A stretch of 64,000 nucleotides of DNA from Sulfuricurvum kujiense DSM 16994. GTDB taxonomy: Bacteria; Campylobacterota; Campylobacteria; Campylobacterales; Sulfurimonadaceae. The translations under genes and the position numbers were made by a program. Below the pieces are notes generated by a model, which worked only from the letters and a program-made list of their open reading frames with translations, was not told where the DNA came from and did no database searches. Each line of letters starts with the position of its first letter. The stretch's first letter is position 1. This document shows positions 26,665 to 37,530 of this stretch, one piece after another. The stretch is taken from NCBI RefSeq assembly GCF_000183725.1, contig NC_014762.1, forward strand, positions 2,170,001 through 2,234,000, in the 5' to 3' direction.

Positions 26665-28731
26665 ATGAAGAAAATTACTCTCCTCTCTTTAGCCGCGATT
26701 GCTGCGCTGGCTACAGAACCTGTCACGATTCAAAAAATCACCGTCGAAGCCCAAGCGCCTAAAGCTGACGGAAAAAATGTAGCTGCCGATGAAATGGTCA
26801 AATTCTCGCGTCAGTCTGATCTGGGCGAAATGCTCTCCAATACTCTCCCGGAAGTTAATCTTGTTCGTAACAGCGGTGTAGGTAACGATATCATCGTCCG
26901 CGGATTTCGTAAAGATAACATCAATGTTACTATCGATGATGCCAAAGTATGCGGGGCCTGCCCGAATCGTATGGACCCTCCCGCTATGCACGTATCATCA
27001 AGTCAAATCGCTAATGTCGAAGTACAAGAGGGTCCGTTTGACGTAACCCAATTCGGAAGTCTCGGCGGCAGAATCAATGTTGTTACCAAAGATCCGGCAA
27101 AAGGGATTCACGGTGAAATATCGGCAACAGCAGGCAGCTATGATTACCGCAAGCTTTCAACCGTGCTCGAGGGAGGAAACGACTCCGTTCAGGCACTTGT
27201 GGGTTTCAGCCGCGAAACATCGGGACAATACAAAGACGGTAACGGCCGTACCCTTACAGAGCAAACCGATCTTTTGGCGACAATGGCAGCACAAAAATAC
27301 GCTGATGCCTATAAAGATATGGATGCATACGATCGTAACAGTTTTTGGACAAAAATCGTAGGCAATATCGGAAGCAATCAAAAACTCACCCTGAGCTATT
27401 TTGGCGACCGTGCCGATGATGTTTTATATCCTCGGTACAAAATGGATGCCCAAAAAGACGATACCGATATGTTCAACGTTAAATACCAGTTGTTTAACCT
27501 GTCTGATTTCTCGGATGAACTGAAAATCGAAGGCTACCGTTCAAAAGTTGAACACGTCATGGGAACCGATTTCAGAAAAGGTGCTACAACCCCGGCTGCA
27601 ACCATGGTAGCACCTGTTGATGCTACAATCAAAGGGGCTTCGATTGAAAATACACTAACGTTGGCCGGAACAAAAGTATCTGTAGGAGTAGACGGCAGTG
27701 TACGCAATTGGGACGGAACAAAAGGGTCAAAAATGAACCCTTCAAGATTTATCCTCCTTCCGGATGTCGATACCAAAAATATTGCGCTATACGCTAAAGC
27801 TTCAAAATCAATCGGGAAATACGATTTGAGCGCGGGGGCACGTTATGACGATACGACGATCGACCCAAAACAGTCTCTGGCCTCCCACGATGCCGTCAAT
27901 GCTGCTTATCTTAACGGAATTGAAGACCGCGACTATAATAATGTCAGTGCAAATATTTTGGCCAAATACCACTACACAAACAATACCAATGTTTTTATGG
28001 GCCTCGGTCAATCCATACGAGTTCCTGATGCTAAAGAGCTTTATTGGGTTACGGTCAATACGACAGGAACCGCAAATATCAACTCTGCCATCAACGGAGG
28101 TAATGACAATCTCAAAGCTACCAAAAACCGTGAGATTGATCTTGGGGCCGAACATACTGCCGGTAACTTCCATGTAAAAGGGACCGCATTTTACAGCGAT
28201 TTAAAAGATTTCATCTATCAATATAAAACAGGGGCATCTACCAATACATGGGCCAATATCGATGCGCGTATTGTCGGATTGGATCTGCAAGCTGATTACA
28301 TGCTGAACAATGAATGGCGTATCGAATCGGGTGCCGCCTATCAGAAAGGGACCAAAAAAGATCCGAATGTTCTAGGACAAAACGATAACGATTTAGCTGA
28401 GATTCCTCCGATGAAGGGTCGTGTCGCTCTTGTATTCGACAACTCTGCGGACTATGCTATGGCTGAAGTTATCGGAGCACGCTTTCAAACCATTGACAGC
28501 GATAACGGGGAACAGGAAGTTGCGGGATATGGAATCCTAAATCTCAAATACGGGCACGATTTCCAAAACGGCTTCTCGTTGATGGCCGGGGTCAATAACT
28601 TCTTTGACCGTACCTATGCCGTTAATAACGGATACATCGGCAACGAACTAATCACCGGAGACGGTATTGACCCGCTCGTTCTCAATGAACCGGGACGTAA
28701 TTTCTACGCAACCCTAAGCTACAAATTCTAA
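26665..28731 (+). CDS. TonB-dependent receptor, OprC/NosA copper type
   Basis: Outer-membrane TonB-dependent receptor of 688 aa. The signal peptide ends near residue 16, and a plug domain (about 45-150) and a 22-strand barrel ending in ATLSYKF (terminal Phe) follow. CGACPNRMDPP at 96-106 carries C99xxxM103, and EHVMGTDF carries H297xM299. These match the CxxxM and HxM copper ligands known from OprC, which also occur in NosA. No siderophore-type signals are seen. I infer copper uptake, perhaps for cbb3 oxidase or nitrous oxide reductase. It has its own promoter with the TAACACT box. Confidence 0.85.
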   Translation: MKKITLLSLAAIAALATEPVTIQKITVEAQAPKADGKNVAADEMVKFSRQSDLGEMLSNTLPEVNLVRNSGVGNDIIVRGFRKDNINVTIDDAKVCGACPNRMDPPAMHVSSSQIANVEVQEGPFDVTQFGSLGGRINVVTKDPAKGIHGEISATAGSYDYRKLSTVLEGGNDSVQALVGFSRETSGQYKDGNGRTLTEQTDLLATMAAQKYADAYKDMDAYDRNSFWTKIVGNIGSNQKLTLSYFGDRADDVLYPRYKMDAQKDDTDMFNVKYQLFNLSDFSDELKIEGYRSKVEHVMGTDFRKGATTPAATMVAPVDATIKGASIENTLTLAGTKVSVGVDGSVRNWDGTKGSKMNPSRFILLPDVDTKNIALYAKASKSIGKYDLSAGARYDDTTIDPKQSLASHDAVNAAYLNGIEDRDYNNVSANILAKYHYTNNTNVFMGLGQSIRVPDAKELYWVTVNTTGTANINSAINGGNDNLKATKNREIDLGAEHTAGNFHVKGTAFYSDLKDFIYQYKTGASTNTWANIDARIVGLDLQADYMLNNEWRIESGAAYQKGTKKDPNVLGQNDNDLAEIPPMKGRVALVFDNSADYAMAEVIGARFQTIDSDNGEQEVAGYGILNLKYGHDFQNGFSLMAGVNNFFDRTYAVNNGYIGNELITGDGIDPLVLNEPGRNFYATLSYKF

Positions 28732-28750
28732 TCCTAGAGTGTTTCGTCAA

Positions 28751-28769
28751 TTCCCGCACCCTGCGGGAA
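28751..28769. terminator. Hairpin between the convergent receptor and Nudix genes
   Basis: TTCCCGC-accct-GCGGGAA, a 7-bp GC-rich stem, with an AGAGT/ACTCT outer pair. There is no long T-run. It could terminate both convergent genes. Confidence 0.5.
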
Positions 28770-29327
28770 CTATACTCTATTCTCCAAAAACCATCCGAAG
28801 CCGAACATCAAACCCGGTGTTTTGGCTTTGGTCTCATCCAATACAAATTTTTTCACTTCGCTAAGCGGAATTTCAACCACTTCAATCGATTCGACATCGA
28901 CACCGCCACCCTCGCTGACCCTCATGGATTCATTGACGCGAGCGACATATAGAGTCTGTACCGATCCGGCAAAGCCTACTGCCGTATAAAACGATGTTAC
29001 CCGTTTTATTTCTTCCAGCGGCACATGGTACCCGCATTCTTCGAGTATTTCTTCATGTGCAATTTCGACAAGGGATTTATCTTTGTCAACGATCCCCGCG
29101 CATAATTCATACGTATAGCCGTCATTATTTTTAAGATATACAGGAGGACGAAACTGTTTGACAACAACCAGTGATTGACGCTCTTCATGATACAAAATAA
29201 TAGCGACGCTGTCGTGCACTTCCACCATATCCCAAACCTTGGAAACACCCTCCTGAGAGTAATGTATCCGTTTGGGTTTCACAAAATCGGAATGTACACA
29301 CGCCCCGACAGTGACATTATTAATCAT
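28770..29327 (-). CDS. Nudix hydrolase (NUDT14-like)
   Basis: A 185-aa Nudix-fold protein, probably a nucleoside-diphosphate-sugar hydrolase. The Nudix box region GIVDKDKSLVEIAHEEILEE keeps the EExxEE metal-binding core but has Lys where the first Glu of the box is expected and Glu instead of the usual Arg. This pattern is tolerated in some UDP-sugar type members. It starts 9 nt after the M23 peptidase stop, in the same direction. Confidence 0.8.
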   Translation of the reverse strand: MINNVTVGACVHSDFVKPKRIHYSQEGVSKVWDMVEVHDSVAIILYHEERQSLVVVKQFRPPVYLKNNDGYTYELCAGIVDKDKSLVEIAHEEILEECGYHVPLEEIKRVTSFYTAVGFAGSVQTLYVARVNESMRVSEGGGVDVESIEVVEIPLSEVKKFVLDETKAKTPGLMFGFGWFLENRV

Positions 29328-29336
29328 GGCTCTTCT

Positions 29337-30536
29337 TTAAAAAGGCTTCGGTTTAAAGGTATCGGGATCCACATAATAGGTCTCGTGGAAATCGAAATAC
29401 GGCTTCCGGACAGGTTTAGCCGCAAGTGCCTTTTTAAATATTTTATTCATCTTATCCCGTATGGCGATAAAAATTTTGCGCTCTTTTCCGCTAAATCCTT
29501 CCGTCGTCTTTTTCATAACGCTAAGGGGATTGATCGCCGTACTTCCCGAATACATCCCGAAATGCAGATGCGGGCCTGAGGACAGCCCTGAATTTCCGAC
29601 ATATCCGATCACTTCTCCTTGCTTAACTTTTGAGCCGTTATGGATGCCGCTTCGAAACGATTTTTGGTGTGCATACAAACTTGTTAGGCCGTTAGAGTGC
29701 CGAATCTTAATTGTTTTTCCGTATCCTCGGGACGATCCGACAAAACTGATGCGTCCGTCCCCCGTCGCCAATATCGGCGTTCCCGGACGCGCTCCGAAAT
29801 CGACTCCCAAATGGGCACGGTAACGGTGCAGTATCGGATGAAACCTGCTTTTCGTAAAACCGGAAGTGATTCGGGGATTTTTAATCGGAATTTTAAATAA
29901 AAACTTCTCGTACTGCGCCCCTTTTTCATCATAGAAACGGCCGTCCTTATGACGGTATACGGTCACTTTTTTTCCATTAATTCCGACCATGGCACCATGA
30001 ACTTCCGGCATTGAAAAAGGTTTCCCCAAACGGTATTTTTGGGTATAGACAATGATAATCGGATCACCTTCGCGAAAGCCTTTTCGAAAATCGACTTTAC
30101 CTTTAAACATTTTGACAAAAACGGAAGCAAGGTTTTTAGAACCTGTTGCCTTTAATATGTCATCATACGGAAGACTTTTTATCGGAAGGTAAAGTGTCTC
30201 GGTATACTCTTCACTCACGATAGGTGTTACTTTCATGGCGTAACGATTTTTCTTCGTTAGATAAATTTGAAGTTGAAGTTCATCATTGACGGGAATAAGG
30301 ATTTGACGGATGATATTTTTTTCATTCACCACCATCTGGCAATTAGCACTGTAAGGTATGTCTTCGGTCAGAGTTTGATCGTCTTTATCAAGATTGTAAT
30401 AGAGTGAAAGGGGCAGTTTTTTCCTCTCTAGAAAAGTAAGAAAACTTTCGCCGTTATTCCATTTAAAGGGTTTTACAGAGCCGCCGAAAAGGAGAAGGGG
30501 CAATACTAACAATATAAAAAGGCGGCCCATTCTCAT
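29337..30536 (-). CDS. M23 peptidoglycan endopeptidase, Csd3/HdpA-like
   Basis: Secreted cell-wall peptidase of 399 aa, close to the length of Helicobacter Csd3/HdpA, which trims peptide crosslinks and shapes the cell. An N-terminal signal peptide or anchor (LFILLVLPLLLFGG) is followed by a beta-rich regulatory part. The LytM domain lies at about 230-345, with RAHLGVDFG (HxxxD) and GPHLHFGM (HxH), the zinc ligands. It heads a pair with the Nudix gene. Confidence 0.88.
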   Translation of the reverse strand: MRMGRLFILLVLPLLLFGGSVKPFKWNNGESFLTFLERKKLPLSLYYNLDKDDQTLTEDIPYSANCQMVVNEKNIIRQILIPVNDELQLQIYLTKKNRYAMKVTPIVSEEYTETLYLPIKSLPYDDILKATGSKNLASVFVKMFKGKVDFRKGFREGDPIIIVYTQKYRLGKPFSMPEVHGAMVGINGKKVTVYRHKDGRFYDEKGAQYEKFLFKIPIKNPRITSGFTKSRFHPILHRYRAHLGVDFGARPGTPILATGDGRISFVGSSRGYGKTIKIRHSNGLTSLYAHQKSFRSGIHNGSKVKQGEVIGYVGNSGLSSGPHLHFGMYSGSTAINPLSVMKKTTEGFSGKERKIFIAIRDKMNKIFKKALAAKPVRKPYFDFHETYYVDPDTFKPKPF

Positions 30537-30615
30537 CCTTGGTCAAAATACGCATTGCAAATGCAAAAAAGAATTAAATAATAGCAAAAATTCCATTTAC
30601 AAAGTGGTGTTTGGC

Positions 30616-30621
30616 TATAAT
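30616..30621 (+). promoter_or_regulatory. -10 element for the PgbA-like gene
   Basis: TGGCTATAAT, an extended -10, lies 30 nt upstream of the ATG at 30652. AAAAGG follows 5 nt before the start. Confidence 0.6.
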
Positions 30622-30651
30622 CAACCCTACTTACTTTACCAAAAGGTTACC

Positions 30652-31449
30652 ATGATGCGCATCTGGCTTATTACTCTTATTACCTGCAGCGTCTTAAACG
30701 CTTCGCCCATTACTGCGCCCCTACTCGATATCGAGCAAAACCGGGCATCCATCATCGCTGAAAATTTACAGGTAGGGATGAGCGGGTTTATCGTTAGACA
30801 ATTTGATACCGACCATAGCACTATCATTGCCAATGCACGTGTTGAACAAACCAATCCGGCGAATAACCGCACTATACTCACCATCAGTCAATATGACGGT
30901 CTGCATCAAGATGCTCTTCCCGGCGGCAACTGGACTCCGAAACCGTCCGATATTGCGGTATTGGCGTATGATTATGAACGGGCGCTGCTTATAGCACCGA
31001 ATGACGATACCTATGACGCGATCACCAAAAGTATCTCCGGCGTTGAATGGGTACATCCCGATAATTACGCATCGTTTCTCTCTTACGAAGGACATCAAAC
31101 TCCTTTGGTAGACGATTTTAAAAGCTACTGTACGGCCAATTCGGTAGGACTGCTCTATATCCAAAGCGCAGAGAACCTTTTTACCCTCGATTGCAAAAGC
31201 TTTACCGTTCTTCAGACAACCCCTTTTGCAGCGGTTTCAGAAAAAAAACAAACCCCTTTTTATACCCGTATACCGACTATCCGAGCCGCATGGTGGGGTG
31301 AGGGAAGCTCAAGTTTGGACAGCTATGAACCCTATTATCTTGATATCATCGCTTTAAACAATTCAAAAAGCAAAGAGCTATATGAACTGTACAAAGGGAA
31401 ATTTAGTAAAGAAAGTGCACTATTGCGCTATTTCGAGACGAAGGAATAA
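30652..31449 (+). CDS. Exported protein with plasminogen-binding (PgbA) N-terminal domain
   Basis: A 265-aa exported protein resembling the N-terminal region of Helicobacter plasminogen-binding proteins PgbA/PgbB. The signal peptide runs to about residue 20 (MMRIWLITLITCSVLNAS). ITAPLLDIEQNRASI and NLQVGMSGFIVRQ follow, the conserved part of this family. The Lys-rich C-terminus that binds plasminogen in Helicobacter is absent, so host binding is unlikely and the original function is unknown. The ATG at 30652 is preceded by AAAAGG. Confidence 0.75.
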   Translation: MMRIWLITLITCSVLNASPITAPLLDIEQNRASIIAENLQVGMSGFIVRQFDTDHSTIIANARVEQTNPANNRTILTISQYDGLHQDALPGGNWTPKPSDIAVLAYDYERALLIAPNDDTYDAITKSISGVEWVHPDNYASFLSYEGHQTPLVDDFKSYCTANSVGLLYIQSAENLFTLDCKSFTVLQTTPFAAVSEKKQTPFYTRIPTIRAAWWGEGSSSLDSYEPYYLDIIALNNSKSKELYELYKGKFSKESALLRYFETKE

Positions 31450-31452
31450 GCA

Positions 31453-32838
31453 ATGCTGAGCACTCACGCATTAGATTTTTTTACAACTTTACTGGGCAAA
31501 GAGAACGTTTACAGTGACAAAGCCCACCTCATCGCCTACAGCTACGATGCGACACGTGAGCGTTTTGAGCCAGAAGCGGTACTGTTTCCCCGCCATGAGC
31601 AAGACGTCAGCGATATCTTAAAATACTGCAATGAACACAAAATCGTCATCGTTCCGCGCGGAGCGGGCAGCGGCTTTACCGGCGGAGCTCTTCCGGCCAA
31701 CGGCGGAATCGTACTGGCGTTTGAAAAACATATGAACAAAATCCTGGAAATCGATATGCAAAACATGGTTGCCGTCGTCCAACCGGGCGTTGTCAATATG
31801 GAACTGCAACGTGCTGTCGAAGAGGTAGGGCTCTTTTATCCGCCTGACCCGGCAAGTCAGGAATACTCCACCATCGGCGGCAACGTCAATGAAAACGCCG
31901 GCGGTATGCGGGCGGCTAAATACGGCATTACTAAAGATTACGTCATGGCGATCCGTGCAGTACTTCCCAACGGTGATATTATCAAAGCGGGGAAAAAGAC
32001 GATCAAAGACGTCGCGGGGTACAATATCGCTGGCATCCTCATCGCTTCAGAAGGAACGCTTGCCGTTACGACCGAAGTGACTCTAAAACTCCTCTCCAAA
32101 CCGAAAATGACCAAAACAGCCATGGGAATATTCCCGACCGTACATTCGGCTATGGAAGCGGTCTATAAAACGATGGCAAGCGGTGTTACCCCAGTCGCGA
32201 TGGAGTTTTTGGATAACCTCACCATCCGTGCAGTCGAGCAAACGTACCATAAAGGGCTTCCGGTGGAAGCCGGGGCAATCCTCGTCACCGATGTCGACGG
32301 GAACCTCGAAGAGGATCTTGATTTTCAACTTGACGTTATCGGACGCGTTTTCCGTGAAAACGGATGCAGCGATTTTCACATCGCCCAAAACAAACAGGAA
32401 GCGTCCGATTTGTGGTTTGCCCGCCGAAACGCCAGCCAGTCGCTTTCGGTCTACGGTAGTAAAAAACTCAACGAAGACGTTACCGTACCGCGTTCCGCGC
32501 TTCCGGCACTGCTGGATCAGTTTTACAAAATCGCCGACAAATACAATATCAAAATCCCCTGCTTCGGCCACACGGGTGACGGTAACGTCCACACTAACGT
32601 CATGGTAGACGGCAAAGACCCTGAACAGGTCAAAATCGGCTACAAAGCGATCGAAGAGGTCTTTCAAGCAACGATCGATCTGGGCGGAACACTCAGCGGA
32701 GAACACGGTATCGGTCTGGCGAAAGCACCGTACATGGGGATGGCATTCACACCTGAAGAGATGGCGCTGTTTCAATCAATCAAGCGGGCGTTTGATCCTA
32801 ATAACATCCTTAATCCGTCCAAAATGGGTCTTGAATAG
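31453..32838 (+). CDS. glcD: FAD-linked oxidase, GlcD family
   Basis: Subunit-D-like glycolate/D-lactate dehydrogenase of 461 aa. A PCMH-type FAD-binding domain fills the first 230 residues (PRGAGSGFTGGALP), and the C-terminal cap ends in GEHGIGLAKAPYM and FDPNNILNPSKMG. It should oxidise a 2-hydroxy acid and pass electrons to a partner Fe-S protein. GlcE/GlcF homologs are not beside it. It starts 3 nt after the PgbA-like stop. Confidence 0.9.
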   Translation: MLSTHALDFFTTLLGKENVYSDKAHLIAYSYDATRERFEPEAVLFPRHEQDVSDILKYCNEHKIVIVPRGAGSGFTGGALPANGGIVLAFEKHMNKILEIDMQNMVAVVQPGVVNMELQRAVEEVGLFYPPDPASQEYSTIGGNVNENAGGMRAAKYGITKDYVMAIRAVLPNGDIIKAGKKTIKDVAGYNIAGILIASEGTLAVTTEVTLKLLSKPKMTKTAMGIFPTVHSAMEAVYKTMASGVTPVAMEFLDNLTIRAVEQTYHKGLPVEAGAILVTDVDGNLEEDLDFQLDVIGRVFRENGCSDFHIAQNKQEASDLWFARRNASQSLSVYGSKKLNEDVTVPRSALPALLDQFYKIADKYNIKIPCFGHTGDGNVHTNVMVDGKDPEQVKIGYKAIEEVFQATIDLGGTLSGEHGIGLAKAPYMGMAFTPEEMALFQSIKRAFDPNNILNPSKMGLE

Positions 32839-32841
32839 GTG

Positions 32842-33648
32842 ATGAAACTCAAAGCGTTGCTGCGTCACATCCGGCTTTTTTTCCTGATGCTTTTTGATCG
32901 GGAAATCACCGTCTATGCTTCAAGCCTCAGCTTTTACACCATTTTTACCGTCGTACCGCTTTTGATCATCTCTCTTAGTCTGATAGCCAATGTCCCGGTA
33001 TTTGAAGAGCAGTACGCCAAAATCCAAATCTTTATTTTTGAAAACATGATGCCCGTTCAAACCGCCGCAGTTGCGGGCTATCTCGAATCCTTTTTCCAAA
33101 ATTCGGTACAGCTTGGGGTCATCGGTTTTACGACGATGATCGTCTCGTCTTTGCTCTTTTTCCAAAATTTCGAGCATATCGTCAGTAAAATTTTCAAAGT
33201 GCCCAAAAGAGGTCTTTGGGATGCTATTACCACGTACTGGACCCTCATTACCCTTACGCCGATCGTCCTTATCGCCTCCATGAGTTTAAACGCTTATTTG
33301 GTCTCTCATGTCAGCGGAGCGGCACTCCATGCCCTCTCTATTTTCCCTTTTTTGCTGCTGTGGGGAATCTTTTTCGTCATCTATCATATTGCGGTCAATG
33401 CCGATGTTTCCCCAAAAGCCGCCGCTATAAGCTCTTTTATCGTTGCCGTCGTTTGGGGAATAGCTAAAAACAGCTTTATCCAATACGTCTTCTACAACAA
33501 AACCTACGCCACCATGTACGGATCATTCTCCGCCCTCATCTTTTTCTTTTTGTGGATTTATGTTTCATGGATTATCGTCATCTACGGAATGAAACTATGC
33601 TATCTGATAAACCGCGCTGCCCAGCGTGGTGAGTCCCAAAGCGCCTAG
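32842..33648 (+). CDS. YihY/BrkB family inner-membrane protein
   Basis: A 268-aa polytopic protein of the YihY (UPF0761) family, once misnamed ribonuclease BN. It has about six hydrophobic helices and the SSLSFYTIFTVVPLL segment at the N-terminus. The function is unknown. A GTG at 32839 is directly in front of the ATG at 32842. Its last 54 nt overlap the convergent comEC gene, so the two messages are complementary at their 3' ends. Confidence 0.85.
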   Translation: MKLKALLRHIRLFFLMLFDREITVYASSLSFYTIFTVVPLLIISLSLIANVPVFEEQYAKIQIFIFENMMPVQTAAVAGYLESFFQNSVQLGVIGFTTMIVSSLLFFQNFEHIVSKIFKVPKRGLWDAITTYWTLITLTPIVLIASMSLNAYLVSHVSGAALHALSIFPFLLLWGIFFVIYHIAVNADVSPKAAAISSFIVAVVWGIAKNSFIQYVFYNKTYATMYGSFSALIFFFLWIYVSWIIVIYGMKLCYLINRAAQRGESQSA

Positions 33649-34857
33649 CGCCCAAAAAGCCTCTTTTCGTCTCATCGCTATCAACGCCAAGACAATACTT
33701 CCGATACCGATCCCTATCGGTACCGTTACCTTATTGACCGCTCCCGCTTCGAACATTCCGACAAGATACGGATCAAAAAGATTTCCCCACGGTGTCAGAT
33801 GCAATGCCAAAACAGCAGGATAGTAGAGGTTAAACACAAGGGCCAGCAGAATTGATCCGATATGCCACCAACCGAAGGTTCCGAAAATAGAAAGGGAAAT
33901 CGGTAAAAGAACGAGATAACACCAGATGTGAAGCGCCAGAAATATCTGCCACGGCTTCCAATGCTCATAATAGCGGACAAAAATAAAAATCGATAACACC
34001 CCAAACGTCGAAAACCAGAATCCGAGAGAGAACAATAGTTTCGGGAAAAAAGCAAGCAATACCCCGACGGTAATCAGCAGTGTTTGCAGCGATACGATCT
34101 TTATCCCCCGATCATAAAGCCAATACCCGACAGCGATCATCCCGAAAGCCCGCACCATCGGCGGAATAAACTCCAGTGCCCATAAATACAAAAACAAGAT
34201 TCCCAATACGATAAAAAATAGATCGCGATTGCCGTGACGGTAAGGGAAATAGCGGTTTTGAAGCCACCGATAGGGACGCCGGAGCAGAAAATAGGCAATC
34301 AGCGAAATAATCCCGTAATGATAGCCGCTGATGGATAGAATATGGCTCAGCCCCATTGCCCCTACCAGTGTTTGAAACTCTTGCGACATGGGGGTAGCGA
34401 CGAACAGCGCTCCGTAGAGTTCCTTCATCCACGGATCATCGTGTGCAAGCGCAATACGGCGATACCACTGCTCTTTGAGACTCAGCTGCGGATACACCTC
34501 CATAATCACGCCGCGTGTACGAAACCCTTTGAGATAATCTAGAAAAGTCACTTTTGCGACCTGAAGCTCGATCGATACATTGCGTCCGCGCAGATCACGC
34601 AGATAGGGAGACATAGCACATCGGACAGTCGCGCCGTTTTCGAGCCGAAGCTTCATCGAGGTTTTAGGAATCTCACCGATAAGACGTACTTCTTGATCGA
34701 TGACCTCGGCTCGAACCAACGGATCATCAAATGTTTTAAGTTTTTTAAACTGATAATATTCATAGGATAAAGAGAGTGAGAAGATAAAAAGGAGAAACAG
34801 AACAAAGAGCGAGCCGCTTTTGAAATCGAAGAGATCAACACGCTCCAGTTTTGACAT
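33595..34857 (-). CDS. comEC: ComEC/Rec2-family DNA-uptake channel protein
   Basis: A 420-aa membrane protein with an N-terminal OB-like domain (residues 35-140) and a competence-domain helix bundle, including HILSISGYHYGIISL. The metallo-beta-lactamase domain of longer ComEC proteins is absent, as in other Campylobacterota. It should carry single-stranded DNA through the inner membrane. It directly follows dnaB (stop and start adjoin), so it is co-transcribed with the replicative helicase. Confidence 0.85.
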   Translation of the reverse strand: MSKLERVDLFDFKSGSLFVLFLLFIFSLSLSYEYYQFKKLKTFDDPLVRAEVIDQEVRLIGEIPKTSMKLRLENGATVRCAMSPYLRDLRGRNVSIELQVAKVTFLDYLKGFRTRGVIMEVYPQLSLKEQWYRRIALAHDDPWMKELYGALFVATPMSQEFQTLVGAMGLSHILSISGYHYGIISLIAYFLLRRPYRWLQNRYFPYRHGNRDLFFIVLGILFLYLWALEFIPPMVRAFGMIAVGYWLYDRGIKIVSLQTLLITVGVLLAFFPKLLFSLGFWFSTFGVLSIFIFVRYYEHWKPWQIFLALHIWCYLVLLPISLSIFGTFGWWHIGSILLALVFNLYYPAVLALHLTPWGNLFDPYLVGMFEAGAVNKVTVPIGIGIGSIVLALIAMRRKEAFWALGALGLTTLGSAVYQIA

Positions 34858-36321
<1,464 letters not shown>

Positions 36322-36325
36322 TTAG

Positions 36326-36420
36326 TTTGCCTCCGGCAGACGCCGCATGAGCGAAGCCCATGCAACTACGCTAAGACCGCTTGGGTCACTAAAGCTTGCC
36401 CCATTCGGGGCAGATTTATC
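36326..36420 (-). repeat. Modular hairpin repeat (module B)
   Basis: CACTAAAGCTT, GCCCC-attc-GGGGC hairpin, then CAGATTTATCG. It matches 8838-8868, with the stem bases changed in compensation. CTACGCTA precedes it, as in module A copies. It lies in front of dnaB, after the ispG stop. Confidence 0.65.
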
Positions 36421-36432
36421 GTGTTTTAGCAT

Positions 36433-37494
36433 TTAATCTTCCTCTCTAGCCATTTTCTCAACCTCTTCGACAAAACGATCCACGAGCTTGTCTTCATCCA
36501 ACCGCGCTACCACTTCCCCTTTGACCATTACCAGCCCCGATCCTTTTCCGTACGCGATTGCGACATCGGCATGTTTTGCTTCTCCGATGGCGTTAACGAC
36601 ACATCCCATCACCGAGAGATCGAGAGGCTTTTTGATGTGTTTGACTTTCGCTTCGATGACGCTGACCGCACTCACCAGATCGGCTTCGATCCGTCCGCAG
36701 GTCGGACACGAGATAATGTTCGGCCCCTCTTTGGCAACCCCGCTGTCTTTGAGAATCGCGCGGCCGACTTTGATCTCCTCTTCGAGTTCCCCCGTAATGG
36801 AAACACGCATCGTATCGCCGATGCCCTCCAGCAAGAGCGTCCCCAAACCGATCGCACTTTTGATCGTCGCATGAAAAACCGTCCCCGCTTCGGTCACACC
36901 CAGATGAAACGGATAGTTATTTTTAGGACGGAGAAGACGATACGCTTCGACGGTACGCTGCACATCGCTGGCTTTAAGAGAGATTTTTATATCGGTAAAT
37001 CCAAGATCTTCGAGGTATTTGATGTTATACTCGGCTGAGGCCACCATCCCCTCTGCCGTTGCCCCGTAGCGCTGTTCAAACTCTTTCTCCAGACTTCCCG
37101 CATTCACCCCGATACGAACCGGAATGTTGCGTTCCTGACATGCCTTTACGATCTCTCGGATACGCGATTTCTCTCCGATATTTCCGGGATTGAAACGGAT
37201 ACAGTCGACACTTTCCGCCGCAATAAGAGCGAGTTTATAGTTAAAATGGATATCGGCGACAAGGGGGAGAGATATCTGCTCTTTGATCGATTTAAGCGCA
37301 CGCGCATCTTCCTCATCGGGGACAGCGACACGGACGATGTCGCATCCGGCAAAATGGAGACGGTTAATCTGTTCCACCGTAGCCGCAACATCAGCGGTCC
37401 GCGAATAGGTCATAGACTGCACCGAGATGGGGGCATCCCCGCCGATAGCGACATTTCCGACAAAAATTTGTTTGGTTGGGTAGCGTGTTATCAT
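36433..37494 (-). CDS. ispG: 4-hydroxy-3-methylbut-2-enyl diphosphate synthase
   Basis: Penultimate enzyme of the MEP isoprenoid pathway (GcpE), which uses a [4Fe-4S] cluster. The 353 aa match the short bacterial form. The cluster ligands are in ISCPTCGR and [16 protein letters not shown], and the N-terminal barrel includes RFNPGNIG. It lies downstream of priA on the same strand, with 36 bp between. Confidence 0.96.
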   Translation of the reverse strand: MITRYPTKQIFVGNVAIGGDAPISVQSMTYSRTADVAATVEQINRLHFAGCDIVRVAVPDEEDARALKSIKEQISLPLVADIHFNYKLALIAAESVDCIRFNPGNIGEKSRIREIVKACQERNIPVRIGVNAGSLEKEFEQRYGATAEGMVASAEYNIKYLEDLGFTDIKISLKASDVQRTVEAYRLLRPKNNYPFHLGVTEAGTVFHATIKSAIGLGTLLLEGIGDTMRVSITGELEEEIKVGRAILKDSGVAKEGPNIISCPTCGRIEADLVSAVSVIEAKVKHIKKPLDLSVMGCVVNAIGEAKHADVAIAYGKGSGLVMVKGEVVARLDEDKLVDRFVEEVEKMAREED

Positions 37495-37530
37495 AGGATA
37501 GATTGTAACGATTTTGATGTTAAAAGAAAG

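Noticed and set aside
33595-33648. Frameshift or annotation error at the YihY-comEC overlap
   Set aside because: Both proteins reach normal lengths, so a 54-nt convergent overlap is the simpler reading.
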